From an uncultured Oscillospiraceae bacterium (lineage in GTDB: Bacteria > Bacillota > Clostridia > Oscillospirales > Oscillospiraceae), in NCBI GenBank assembly GCA_947626085.1, contig CANQQU010000001.1:1-64000 (forward strand): DNA of 64,000 nucleotides. The letters are read 5' to 3'. Shown here one piece after another: positions 25,120-32,541 of the stretch (its first letter is position 1; every line of letters begins with the position of its first letter). Under the pieces are notes generated by a model that saw only the letters and a list, made by a program, of their open reading frames with translations, did not search any database and had not been told where the DNA came from. Made by a program: the position numbers and the translations under genes.

Positions 25120-25131
25120 GGGGGAATAACA

Positions 25132-26094
25132 GTGGGTAAATTTGCGGACGGGTGCTATAGCTGTGCCCCAGGGATCGCGCTTATTGCAAAGGTCCTTGCG
25201 GGACAATGCTCTATGGTATATACCCGAGCGGCAATCGGGAGCGGAGAAATTCCGGATGGCAAAACTCCCGGAACCATGAAAGAACCGGCTGGCTATGTTA
25301 TGGACGGCATGATCAGCGCCATCACAAATCCTGTTGATGGTGAATGCCAAGTCACCGTCCAGGTCAGCAGCGCCAAAGTATCGGAAGGATTTTTCGTAAA
25401 ATCCATCCTTTTGTATGCGCAGGATCCAGACGACGGAGACGTCCCCTATACATATCTTGTCCTGGAGAATGAGCCGGAATGGATCAGGCCATCCAGCGCC
25501 ATAGTTGGGAAATTCGCGACCTTTGACCTTATCGCGGCAGTAGGCGCGGTAGACACGGTAAAAGCCTCCATTGACCCGGAATCCCTTGTGACGGCAAAGG
25601 ACCTTGCCCGTCACAACACCGACACGGAAGCCCACCCATCTCTGCGGCCTGTTACTGTGGAGATCACGGTGCCGGCGGAGGCTTGGCAGGAGGACGAATC
25701 CGGCGGCGACTATGGCTTCTCCGCCGTGGTCGATTGCGTGGACGCGGCGGTGAGCAATGTCCCGATCGTCACGCTGGACAAGGCCTGTCTCAAAGCGGCG
25801 GGCGACGCCGGCCTGTGTCCCACGGTGGAGGCGCTGGACGGCTCGCTGCACCTCTGGGCGACGGCCAAGCCCGCCTCTGAGCTGACCGGCTGGGTGACGC
25901 TGCTGGGCCCTGGCAGCGGGGCGGGGGGCGGAGGGATCTCCCTGCCGGTAGCGACGGAGGATATCTTGGGCGGGATCAAGGCCAGTGACAGCCTGACGGT
26001 AGATCCTGACGGTACGGCGCACAGCGTGCCTGATGTTGCCACCGATCAGGAGGTATCGGATATGCTGCGGCAGGTCTTTGACCTGCAAGACTGA
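25132..26094 (+). CDS. Tail fibre N-terminal protein (gpH/collar-fibre-like)
   Basis: This 320-aa protein starts at GTG after AAGGGGGAATAACA. The first ~150 residues (TRAAIGSGEI, LVTAKDLARHNTDTEAH) are the DUF3751-like attachment domain of tail-collar fibres. A beta-rich receptor-facing part follows, with a glycine hinge (GAGGGGI), ending with a short helix. It attaches to the baseplate and probably carries host-binding parts. Confidence 0.72.
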   Translation: MGKFADGCYSCAPGIALIAKVLAGQCSMVYTRAAIGSGEIPDGKTPGTMKEPAGYVMDGMISAITNPVDGECQVTVQVSSAKVSEGFFVKSILLYAQDPDDGDVPYTYLVLENEPEWIRPSSAIVGKFATFDLIAAVGAVDTVKASIDPESLVTAKDLARHNTDTEAHPSLRPVTVEITVPAEAWQEDESGGDYGFSAVVDCVDAAVSNVPIVTLDKACLKAAGDAGLCPTVEALDGSLHLWATAKPASELTGWVTLLGPGSGAGGGGISLPVATEDILGGIKASDSLTVDPDGTAHSVPDVATDQEVSDMLRQVFDLQD

Positions 26095-26111
26095 TACTAA
26101 GGAGGATTTTT

Positions 26112-26771
26112 ATGCCTGACAGCAAATTGACAGCCCTGGAGCATCTGAAAATGCTGGCCCAGCGGGCCAAAGCGGAGGAGGATGCTCTCAACACCAAGAT
26201 CAGCGCCATCAAGGTACCCACCCAGGTCTCCCAGCTCACCAATGACGCGGGCTACCAGACCGGCAGTGACGTGGAGTCCAAGATCGCCGCGAAGATCTCC
26301 AGTGTGTACAAGCCCGGCGGCTCCTATGCCTTTGCAGGTTTGCCGGAGCCGGCGGTTGGGACCCTCGGCATGGTCTACAACGTGACTGACGCCTTCACCC
26401 CCGATGAGCGATTCTTGGAGGGCGCCGGGTCCAAGACCTACCCCGCCGGGACCAACGTGGTCGTGGTCCTGGACCAGGAGACGTACAAGTTTGACATCCT
26501 GGCGGGCTTTGTGGATCTCTCCGGCTACCAGCCCAAGGAGGCCGGCAAGGTCCTGTCCACCAACGACTACACCACCGCCGAAAAGACCAAGCTGGGCGGC
26601 ATCGCGGAGGGTGCGACCAAGGTAGAGCAGAGCGGCACCAACGGCAGTATCAAGATCAACGGCGTGGACAAGACCGTCTATACCCTGCCGGAAGACGTAC
26701 TCCACACCGCCGATATTGCCACGACCGAGGAGGTCGAGGCGGCCCTCAACAGCGTCTTCGGCGGGGAGTAA
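26112..26771 (+). CDS. Fibre-associated protein
   Basis: This 219-aa protein opens with a short coiled coil (KLTALEHLKMLAQRAKAEEDALNTKI) and continues with repeats such as YKPGGSYAFAGLPEP and DYTTAEKTKLGGIAEGATKVEQSG that are common in phage head/tail fibre proteins. AAGGAGG precedes the ATG. It shares its opening motif (LEHLxxLA) with the next gene, which suggests that both attach by the same helix. Confidence 0.65.
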   Translation: MPDSKLTALEHLKMLAQRAKAEEDALNTKISAIKVPTQVSQLTNDAGYQTGSDVESKIAAKISSVYKPGGSYAFAGLPEPAVGTLGMVYNVTDAFTPDERFLEGAGSKTYPAGTNVVVVLDQETYKFDILAGFVDLSGYQPKEAGKVLSTNDYTTAEKTKLGGIAEGATKVEQSGTNGSIKINGVDKTVYTLPEDVLHTADIATTEEVEAALNSVFGGE

Positions 26772-26786
26772 CGGAGGAGGTGCCAT

Positions 26787-28199
26787 ATGCGGCAAAAAGT
26801 GACAGTCCTGGAGCATCTCACGACCCTGGCGCTGAAAGCCCTGACGTACACAGCGGGCAAGATCTCCGAGCTGGCGAGTACGACAGCCTCCGCTATTTCA
26901 GAGCTTGAAAACAAGGTTACAACCGCCGCAAAGACCGCCGTGGCGGACAAGGTGACCTTTGCCGACGGGGAGACGTTTCAGCAGAAGCTTGACGCCGGGA
27001 AGCTGACCGGGCCCCCGGGCCAGACCGGCCCTACGCCCACTGTTAAGGCCGTTGCGGCGGGCACAATCGGAACACCCGGCACACCTACCGTCACAGCCTC
27101 GCAGTCCGGGAGCACGGTCACGCTTACCTTTGACCACCTCAAAGGCGCGACCGGGGCTCCTGGGTCCAACGCCAATGTCACCGGCGGCGCCAGCTCCATC
27201 GTAACAGCCAATCTGACTGCTGGCCGGGCACTGGTGTCCGACGCCAACGGCAAGGTGGCGGTGTCGGATATCACATCCGCTGTACTGGCATTCCTTTCGG
27301 GAGTGACTTCCAACGTCCAGTCCCAGCTTAACGCCAAGTTGCCCCTGACCGGCGGGACCGTTACCGGCACCCTGATCCTGTCCAAGACCACCGACGCCTC
27401 CGGCACTGCCAACAGCAGCCCGGCCCTGATCGTTGGCGGCGCAGTGACCGCCCAGCATTTGGAGCTTGATTCCAATGAGGTCATGGCGAAGAAAAACGCC
27501 ACCGCCACGGATACTCTGTTTCTCAACAATGAAGGCGGTCTGGTCACAGTAGGTTCTGGAGGGCTCCAGAACAACGGTGATCTGACCATGAGCGGCGCCA
27601 CACGGCAGATCAAGTACGCCTCCGGCAAACGGACCGCAGCGCCCATCAGCTTTTATGCCGGAGACGAAAACGGCTCCGGCGTTGTGATCGGCGACGGTGG
27701 GCGGACCATTATCGGCGGCGGCGAGGCTGCTCAGAACCTGCACGGCGCGTTGACTGGAGCAGAAGGGAGCGAGGAACTCCACCTGGCAAATGATGGGACC
27801 ATTCAGCTGCATACCAACTGCCAGACCATCGCCAGCCGCCGCACCTTCACCTTCCAGAACGATGGCCGGCTCTCCGGCGTGGCGAATCCAACGGCAGCGA
27901 CGGACGTGGCCAATAAGCAGTATGCGGATACAAAGCAACAAAAGTTCGTCCGCCAGGAGGTGACCTTGACTGTTGCCGGGTGGAACGCCAGCGCCAAGAC
28001 CCAGACCGTCACCGTCACCGGCGTCTCCGCCAAGGAGACGGACCAGCTCATCATCCCGGTCCCGGCCCTGGCAAACCGGGAGGCCTACCAGGAGGCGGGC
28101 ATCCAAGCCACCGCGCAGGAGGCCAATCGTGTGACCTTTACGGCTGAGACGATCCCCACGGTTGCGCTGACGGTGTATGTGGCGGTGGCCAAGTTTTGA
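26787..28199 (+). CDS. Tail fibre protein with collagen-like stretch and repeated C-terminal domain
   Basis: This 470-aa protein has an N-terminal coiled coil ([23 protein letters not shown]), a short Gly-Pro collagen-like stretch ([11 protein letters not shown]), a long beta-rich shaft, and an ~80-residue C-terminal domain ([21 protein letters not shown]). That domain is repeated almost identically in the ORF at 28723. Such architecture fits a trimeric fibre ending in a host-contact domain. GGAGGAGG precedes the ATG. Confidence 0.72.
   Translation: MRQKVTVLEHLTTLALKALTYTAGKISELASTTASAISELENKVTTAAKTAVADKVTFADGETFQQKLDAGKLTGPPGQTGPTPTVKAVAAGTIGTPGTPTVTASQSGSTVTLTFDHLKGATGAPGSNANVTGGASSIVTANLTAGRALVSDANGKVAVSDITSAVLAFLSGVTSNVQSQLNAKLPLTGGTVTGTLILSKTTDASGTANSSPALIVGGAVTAQHLELDSNEVMAKKNATATDTLFLNNEGGLVTVGSGGLQNNGDLTMSGATRQIKYASGKRTAAPISFYAGDENGSGVVIGDGGRTIIGGGEAAQNLHGALTGAEGSEELHLANDGTIQLHTNCQTIASRRTFTFQNDGRLSGVANPTAATDVANKQYADTKQQKFVRQEVTLTVAGWNASAKTQTVTVTGVSAKETDQLIIPVPALANREAYQEAGIQATAQEANRVTFTAETIPTVALTVYVAVAKF
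27996..28144 (+). repeat. Direct repeat copy 1 (149 bp), fibre C-terminal domain
   Basis: This segment recurs at 28963-29111 with four mismatches by eye. It encodes the [24 protein letters not shown] region in both proteins. It brackets the first G-tract cassette and could support homologous deletion or exchange of that cassette. Confidence 0.85.
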
Positions 28200-28230
28200 C
28201 AACCCATAAAAACGATAAGGAGGAAAATCG

Positions 28231-28278
28231 ATGAAAGTAATTACGCGCAAGCCTGATCTCATGCGGGGGGGGGTATGA
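28231..28278 (+). CDS. G-tract leader 1 (G9, closed state)
   Basis: After AAGGAGG an ATG opens a short frame that ends ...DLMRGGV-stop because the tract at 28265-28273 has nine G. With eight G the same frame would read MRGGYDLT...QEVAA and stop at 28316-28318, in an ATGA overlap with the next gene. Leaders 2 and 3 share the core (MRGG or LRGG, then Y-[D/E]-L in the eight-G frame), so that frame looks like the selected one. The frame is too short for the ORF track. Confidence 0.7.
   Translation: MKVITRKPDLMRGGV
28265..28273 (+). repeat. Poly-G tract, 9 G
   Basis: This homopolymer follows ATGC in leader 1. The tracts in the three leaders (9, 8 and 9 G) are the longest G runs I see in the window; elsewhere runs reach at most 7. 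Gain or loss of one G switches the leader frame. Confidence 0.9.
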
Positions 28279-28314
28279 CCTAACCTATACTGTCATCTCT
28301 CAGGAGGTGGCAGC

Positions 28315-28689
28315 ATGATCTTCAATCCGATTTTTGTCGGCGGCAGGGTCAAAAACGTGGTGCTCAACCCCTCATATGTTACGGTCAAATACGACATGCA
28401 AACGGACCACCAAACGACCATCACCATCACATATGACCTTGCAAGGCAGAAAAACACCTGCTTCATCATTACGTTGCACATGCTGAATGGGACAAAAGAC
28501 GACCTTGTAATTGTGGTTTTCCCTGGCGAAGAGAGAGCAACCTGGGAATCTGACTACCCAGGTAGTCTTTTTCACAGTTTCACAATGTCAAAAGAGTCAG
28601 ACAATACGTTCAAACTTGTTATGACCCATGACAGCGTAATGCTCAGCCTCGACACAGCTCAATTTATACATGTCGCCTGCGAGATGTAG
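28315..28689 (+). CDS. Phase-variable cassette protein A
   Basis: This 124-aa beta-rich protein begins MIFNPIFVGGRVKNVVLNPSYV. It is a paralogue of the proteins at 30222 and 30722 (shared MI-x-N-P start, a V-K-x-V-x-x-P-x-[YW] block, TITYD/TVTYN strand). Its own site CAGGAGGTGG lies inside leader 1, and its ATG overlaps the eight-G leader stop. GC content is visibly below that of the phage structural genes. It has no signal peptide or membrane segment. The position after the fibre suggests a tail-tip or host-contact accessory. It ends in TAG, after which the same frame continues open into the next ORF. Confidence 0.65.
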   Translation: MIFNPIFVGGRVKNVVLNPSYVTVKYDMQTDHQTTITITYDLARQKNTCFIITLHMLNGTKDDLVIVVFPGEERATWESDYPGSLFHSFTMSKESDNTFKLVMTHDSVMLSLDTAQFIHVACEM

Positions 28690-28722
28690 GCGAAAAAATT
28701 CACTTTTCCCGCCGGCGGCGGG

Positions 28723-29184
28723 ATGCAGGAGGTGTCAAATGATTTGAAAGGTATCGTAAACGTACCGGCGGGCAGCGGGATGATCGCCACCCACAATACG
28801 GACCCAATGGCCCATCCCGATATCCGGGAGGCGCTGAAAGAAGATAAATCAGCCCAGGCCGACATCCGAAAAAAGATGGAATCCCTGGAGAAGACCCTGA
28901 CCCAGCAGGAGATCAAGCGCCGGAAGGTCACGTTGACCACGCAGGGGTGGAGCGCGGAAGAAAAGACCCAGACCGTCACCGTCACCGGCGTCTCCGCCAA
29001 GGAGACGGACCAGCTCATCATCCCGGTCCCGGCCCTGGCAAACCGGGAGGCCTACCAGGAGGCGGGGATCCAGACCACCGCGCAGGAGGCCGATCGTGTG
29101 ACCTTTACGGCCTGGTCCGTCCCTAAGGAGGATCTGACGGTGTTCGTTGCCATTATCCCGTATGGAGGAGGTGCCGACAAATGA
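28723..29184 (+). CDS. Fibre-like protein carrying the repeated C-terminal domain
   Basis: This 153-aa protein has a short N-terminal helical part with IATHNTDPMAHPDIREAL, a collar-fibre motif also resembling ARHNTDTEAH in the protein at 25132. A coiled coil follows (QADIRKKMESLEKTLTQQEIKRR), then the same ~65-residue domain as the 26787 protein. The ATG at 28723 has a poor ribosome site, and the frame is open back to the TAG of the preceding gene. It ends in an ATGA overlap with the next gene, taking the place a G-tract leader has elsewhere. Confidence 0.6.
   Translation: MQEVSNDLKGIVNVPAGSGMIATHNTDPMAHPDIREALKEDKSAQADIRKKMESLEKTLTQQEIKRRKVTLTTQGWSAEEKTQTVTVTGVSAKETDQLIIPVPALANREAYQEAGIQTTAQEADRVTFTAWSVPKEDLTVFVAIIPYGGGADK
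28963..29111 (+). repeat. Direct repeat copy 2 (149 bp)
   Basis: This is the second copy of the segment at 27996-28144, 967 bases downstream, with four mismatches by eye. Recombination between the copies would delete cassette A and fuse the two fibre genes in frame. Confidence 0.85.
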
Positions 29185-29546
29185 TCTGCAACAATTCCAG
29201 TGCTGCCGCCGGTGGTAGCATCAAAGACCTGACGATCGACCCGCCGGAGTTTTCCCATTCAGGAAACTGGAACGACTATAGATCGGCATATATCCACACG
29301 TTCAGCGGCTTGACAAAGGACAAACTTGGAAAGGGCGTCATTGTCGCGGTCGTCGTGGGATATGCGGAAACGTATGGTGGATACGTAAAAGTGTACATCT
29401 CCCCGGACGGCACTGCGGAGGTTGTCTCGTCCGGAAATGGCGTCAGTATTGCATCCCCATATAACCCGTCTGTGGGAACTCTGGCCTTCAGTGTCGAGGC
29501 AAGCCAATCTGGCAGTGCGAATTACTTCATCCTTCGGAGAGACTAG
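29181..29546 (+). CDS. Constant cassette-type protein (no G-tract)
   Basis: This 121-aa protein begins MICNNSSAAAGGSIKDLTIDPPEF and has the same layout as the cassette proteins: MI-x-N, Gly pair, K-[D/N]-[L/V], P. It starts in ATGA overlap after GGAGGAGGTG, exactly as they do. The upstream ORF is the 153-aa fibre-like protein instead of a leader peptide. I infer a fourth, non-switching member of the set; sequence similarity beyond the start is weak. Confidence 0.55.
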   Translation: MICNNSSAAAGGSIKDLTIDPPEFSHSGNWNDYRSAYIHTFSGLTKDKLGKGVIVAVVVGYAETYGGYVKVYISPDGTAEVVSSGNGVSIASPYNPSVGTLAFSVEASQSGSANYFILRRD

Positions 29547-29556
29547 GAGGGCCGCC

Positions 29557-29859
29557 ATGGATTTTAACGCATTTTTGGATTCCATCGTAAAGCTCTCGGC
29601 GATCCTCTCCGCCCTGGGGGCGATCATTGGATTGCTATTCTGCTGCTTCCAATTCGTGATCCGCCAGCGAGAGCAGGACAAGGAAATCGCCGCCATCCGC
29701 AAAGATATTGCCACCTCCCGCAAGGAGCAGGCCCTGGTCTGCTACGGGGTCATGGCCTGCCTCAAAGGGCTTAAGGAGCAGGGCTGCGACGGCCCAGTGA
29801 CCGACGCCCTCAACAAAATGGAAAAGTACTTAAACCAGGCCGCCCACGAGGAGCTCTGA
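29557..29859 (+). CDS. Small membrane protein, holin-like
   Basis: This 100-aa protein has one transmembrane segment near the N-terminus (ILSALGAIIGLLFCCFQFVI), then a charged helix (RQREQDKEIAAIRKDIATSRKEQ) and a C-terminal helical part. I chose ATG 29557, just after TAGGAGG, over the track start at 29422. Membrane proteins of this shape are common beside lysis genes in Firmicutes prophages. Its precise role in lysis is not shown by the sequence. Confidence 0.6.
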   Translation: MDFNAFLDSIVKLSAILSALGAIIGLLFCCFQFVIRQREQDKEIAAIRKDIATSRKEQALVCYGVMACLKGLKEQGCDGPVTDALNKMEKYLNQAAHEEL

Positions 29860-29862
29860 GCC

Positions 29863-30126
29863 ATGGCCAGACGGCGCGGAAAATTTCGCCGGTGGTGGCG
29901 CTCCGCCGGCATGATGGACCGGATTCTGGTCTGTCTGGCGGTGTTCCTGCTGGCATTCACCGTGGCCATGATCGCCATCCACATCCGCTGCGGCACCACG
30001 CCGGACACGCTGATCGTCAGCGTCTTCGGCGTCTGCGGCGGGGAATGCGGGGTCATGGGCTGGATCAAGTCCGCCAAAGAGCGCAACCAGGAGCGCAAGT
30101 GGCGCGACCAAGAAAATAATCAGTAA
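29863..30126 (+). CDS. Small two-segment membrane protein, holin-like
   Basis: This 87-aa protein has an Arg-rich N-terminus (MARRRGKFRRWWRS), two hydrophobic segments (ILVCLAVFLLAFTVAMIAI and TLIVSVFGVCGGECGVMGWI) and a charged C-terminus. It follows the previous membrane protein after three bases, which suggests a pair such as holin and antiholin. The identification is by topology only. Confidence 0.55.
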   Translation: MARRRGKFRRWWRSAGMMDRILVCLAVFLLAFTVAMIAIHIRCGTTPDTLIVSVFGVCGGECGVMGWIKSAKERNQERKWRDQENNQ

Positions 30127-30138
30127 GGAGGATCATCT

Positions 30139-30225
30139 ATGTCTACCAAGCAAATCCATCCCACCGTCATGCGGGGGGGGTATGAGCTGACCAACCCCGT
30201 CACCTCTTTGGAGGTGGCGGAATGA
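30139..30225 (+). CDS. G-tract leader 2 (G8, open state)
   Basis: After AAGGAGG the frame encodes 28 residues, STKQIHPTVMRGGYELTNP and then VTSLEVAE, and its TGA overlaps the next ATG as ATGA. The tract at 30173-30180 has eight G. A ninth G would close it at GTA-TGA. The SD of the next gene (GGAGGTGG) is encoded in the last codons. This is the only one of the three leaders in the open state. Confidence 0.72.
   Translation: MSTKQIHPTVMRGGYELTNPVTSLEVAE
30173..30180 (+). repeat. Poly-G tract, 8 G
   Basis: The tract sits after ATGC, in the same context as in leader 1 (ATGC-Gn-TATGA). Eight G leaves the leader open up to the cassette gene. Confidence 0.9.
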
Positions 30226-30623
30226 TTCTGAATCCGTTTGGGACCGACGGCGTCAAGGTGAAGAAAGCTGTTACACATCCCGATTATATCCATGTGGCTG
30301 TGGTCGCTGAGTATCAGAACGAAAAACATACGACGGTTACGATCACCTGTGATGCAATCCGGAAAAAGACCACGATCTACTCCGTCTTAGTGACATATGG
30401 TAATGGTCTTACGGGCAATCCGTACTTTACAATTACCTTCCTTCCAAATGGGGAGTATATCGTATCGCCTTATGATGCCAACACAAATATTATAAGATAT
30501 TCCGTAACGGCTTATGATGCAAAGACGGGTGACATTACGATTGATGTCACATCCAGCACTTTCTGGAATCTAAACAGTTTCACAGTTTACGAGCAATATG
30601 TTGTAGTTGCCTACGAGCTGTAG
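30222..30623 (+). CDS. Phase-variable cassette protein B
   Basis: This 133-aa paralogue of cassette A begins MILNPFGTDGVKVKKAVTHPDYIHV, with TTVTITCDAIRKKTTIYSVL matching TTITITYDLARQKNTCFIIT of A. ITFLPNGEYIV matches the [11 protein letters not shown] of protein C, so B and C are the closest pair. It is translated from GGAGGTGG and coupled by ATGA to leader 2, which is open here. It ends VAYEL-TAG, parallel to VACEM-TAG in A. Its lower GC suggests later acquisition than the tail genes. Confidence 0.65.
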   Translation: MILNPFGTDGVKVKKAVTHPDYIHVAVVAEYQNEKHTTVTITCDAIRKKTTIYSVLVTYGNGLTGNPYFTITFLPNGEYIVSPYDANTNIIRYSVTAYDAKTGDITIDVTSSTFWNLNSFTVYEQYVVVAYEL

Positions 30624-30640
30624 GCAGAAAGGAGCAACAA

Positions 30641-30685
30641 ATGATGATTCAAAAAGCAACCATTCTTCTGCGGGGGGGGGTATGA
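30641..30685 (+). CDS. G-tract leader 3 (G9, closed state)
   Basis: After AAAGGAG the frame reads MMIQKATILLRGGV-stop because the tract at 30672-30680 has nine G. With eight G it would read [18 protein letters not shown] and end in ATGA overlap with the next gene. The first ten residues differ entirely from the other leaders, while the RGG core and G-tract position are kept. Confidence 0.7.
   Translation: MMIQKATILLRGGV
30672..30680 (+). repeat. Poly-G tract, 9 G
   Basis: The context is CTGC-G9-TATGA, the same as in leader 1 apart from CTG for ATG. The frame is closed two codons after the tract. Confidence 0.9.
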
Positions 30686-30721
30686 CTTAGTCCATACCAC
30701 CCCCAGCAAGGGGGTGGGGAG

Positions 30722-31099
30722 ATGATCTTCAACCCAGTATATAGCAGAGGGATGAAAGTAAAAGAAGTTATCCTGAATCCAGATTGGATTACCGCAAATT
30801 GTACTAGCCCAGAGAGAAACGCAGGCATTATGACTGTGACCTATAATCCGAAAAAGGCGAGGGATGCTGTTTTTTCGGTCATTATTCCAATGCTCCTTAC
30901 CAAGAAGGAGCCGGCAATTGCAATTACCTTTTTCCCAAATGGAGAGTATCAAGTCCTCAACAATACGGGCACGGTAGTGGCAAACTGCAACATCTCTTAC
31001 GATCTGGTTGTTGGACAGTTCACGATGAGTTTTACATCAAACTATATGACGCCGGCCGTAGCCTCCGATTATATCTGGGCTGTTGTTTATGCAGTATAA
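30722..31099 (+). CDS. Phase-variable cassette protein C
   Basis: This 125-aa paralogue begins [25 protein letters not shown] and shares [22 protein letters not shown] and [11 protein letters not shown] with protein B. The ribosome site is AAGGGGGTGGGG, less standard than in A and B. The GC content is low. It is beta-rich with no membrane segment. It is last in the set and followed after 38 bases by the endolysin. Confidence 0.65.
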   Translation: MIFNPVYSRGMKVKEVILNPDWITANCTSPERNAGIMTVTYNPKKARDAVFSVIIPMLLTKKEPAIAITFFPNGEYQVLNNTGTVVANCNISYDLVVGQFTMSFTSNYMTPAVASDYIWAVVYAV

Positions 31100-31137
31100 G
31101 GCGGCATAGGCCGCAAAAGAAAGGAGCAAAAAGAGCA

Positions 31138-32049
31138 ATGACTGAACAAGATCTGCGGCAGAAGGTCGCGGACATCATCAACGGCTGGTTGGGATCCACC
31201 AGGGGCGACGCCAAGCACCTGGAGATCCTCAGCATCTACAATAATCACAAGCCCCTGGCCCGCAGCTACCCCGTCCAGGTGAGCGACGCCCACTGTGCCA
31301 CCACTACCTCCGCCGCCTATATCGCCGCTGGCATGGCGGACTGGACCGGCACAGAGTGCGGCGTGGAAAAGTACATCGAGATCGCCAAGAAGAAGGGCAT
31401 CTGGGTGGAGAATGACGCGTACCGTCCCAGCGTCGGCGACGCCTGCGTGTACTGCTGGGAGGACAGCGGTGTGGGGGACTGCACCGGCGACGGGGACCAC
31501 ATCGGCATCGTCACGGCCGTGAGCGGCAATACCTTTGTTGTCACCGAGGGCAACATCAACGGCGGCCAGGTGGGCAAGCGGACCATGCAGGTCAATGGCC
31601 GGTACATCCGGGGCTTCTTTGCTCCCGACTTTACGGCGGCCGCCAAGGCCCTGTCCGGTACCGCCGCCAAGCCCAGCGATACCGTTGGCAGCTCCAAGCC
31701 TCAGGAGGAGACGGTCTACATCGTCAAGCTGGGAGATACCCTCTCCGGCATTGCCGCCAAGTACGGCACTACTTATCAGGCCCTTGCCGCCTACAACGGC
31801 ATCGCCAATCCCAACCTGATCCACGTCGGCCAGCAGATCCGCATCCCCGGCACCGGCGCCAAGACCTGGCGCAAGGGCGATAAGGTCCGGGTGGCCAAGG
31901 GCGCCAAGACCTACACCGGCGGCGGCCTGGCCTCCTGGGTATACAGCACCACCTTCGGGGTGATCCAGGTGGACGACGACCGGGTGGTTATCGGTATCAA
32001 CGGCCAGGTCACGGCGGCAATGCACGCCAAGGACCTGATCCAGGGCTAG
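31138..32049 (+). CDS. Endolysin: CHAP-type amidase/endopeptidase with LysM and SH3-like domain
   Basis: This 303-aa protein has an N-terminal CHAP/NlpC-like catalytic domain: the nucleophile region [15 protein letters not shown], then [10 protein letters not shown] with the His, and GNINGG. A LysM repeat covers residues ~197-240 ([29 protein letters not shown], then [11 protein letters not shown]). A C-terminal SH3-like segment binds the wall. There is no signal peptide, so export depends on a holin. AAAGGAGC precedes the ATG. Confidence 0.85.
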   Translation: MTEQDLRQKVADIINGWLGSTRGDAKHLEILSIYNNHKPLARSYPVQVSDAHCATTTSAAYIAAGMADWTGTECGVEKYIEIAKKKGIWVENDAYRPSVGDACVYCWEDSGVGDCTGDGDHIGIVTAVSGNTFVVTEGNINGGQVGKRTMQVNGRYIRGFFAPDFTAAAKALSGTAAKPSDTVGSSKPQEETVYIVKLGDTLSGIAAKYGTTYQALAAYNGIANPNLIHVGQQIRIPGTGAKTWRKGDKVRVAKGAKTYTGGGLASWVYSTTFGVIQVDDDRVVIGINGQVTAAMHAKDLIQG

Positions 32050-32058
32050 GAGGCAACT

Positions 32059-32493
32059 ATGGAAAGTGTGATTCGTTTGGTTATCGGCCTGGTGCTGCTG
32101 GTGGTCGCCAACGTGGTTCTGGGCAGTCTCGACGCCATGTTCGCCGGGACCTTCGACTGGAAGCGTTTTTGGAAAGGCGTCCTGAAGGGCGGGGTCGCCG
32201 CCGCCTGTTTTGCCGGCTTTTACGCCGCTGGGCGCCTGAATCCCACCATTGTGGCTATTGACCTGGGTGGCGAGTCCATCAACCTGGCCACCGCCGCCAA
32301 CGCCTCCATGGTAGCTGCCTACGCCTTGTATGCCAAAGAGGTCTTTACGAAATTGACCAGTATGATCCTTTCTCACACCGACGACCCCGCTGTCTCCGAG
32401 GGAACGGCCTCTGATCCCCCTGATGATTCCAAGGACGGGGAAGGAGATCCCCCGGAACCTTCCGAGGAAGATAGTCCTTTGCCCGACGACTAA
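32059..32493 (+). CDS. Phage holin
   Basis: This 144-aa protein has an N-terminal transmembrane segment (VIRLVIGLVLLVVANVVLGSL) and two further hydrophobic helices (GVAAACFAGFYAAG, ASMVAAYALYA). The C-terminal 45 residues are acidic and proline-rich (DPPDDSKDGEGDPPEPSEEDS). The layout fits phage holin families, and it sits right after the endolysin behind TAGGAGG. It is the last gene of the prophage before a strong terminator. Confidence 0.75.
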   Translation: MESVIRLVIGLVLLVVANVVLGSLDAMFAGTFDWKRFWKGVLKGGVAAACFAGFYAAGRLNPTIVAIDLGGESINLATAANASMVAAYALYAKEVFTKLTSMILSHTDDPAVSEGTASDPPDDSKDGEGDPPEPSEEDSPLPDD

Positions 32494-32497
32494 GCAA

Positions 32498-32541
32498 GCC
32501 CCCTTCCAGGTTTCACCCTGGAAGGGGGCGCTTTTTTGTTT
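32498..32541 (+). terminator. Intrinsic terminator at the end of the phage late operon
   Basis: A 13-bp perfect stem (GCCCCCTTCCAGG / CCTGGAAGGGGGC) is followed by CGC and six T. It ends the late operon. Confidence 0.9.

Noticed and set aside
26998-27022. Collagen-like repeat array
   Set aside because: Only a short Gly-Pro-Pro stretch is present in the fibre protein. It is a hinge-like motif, not an extended collagen domain.
25132-31099. Diversity-generating retroelement or invertible fibre cassette
   Set aside because: There is no reverse transcriptase, no template/variable repeat pair with A-specific changes, no inverted repeats around fibre genes and no invertase gene in the window. The only variation signals are G-tracts and one direct repeat.
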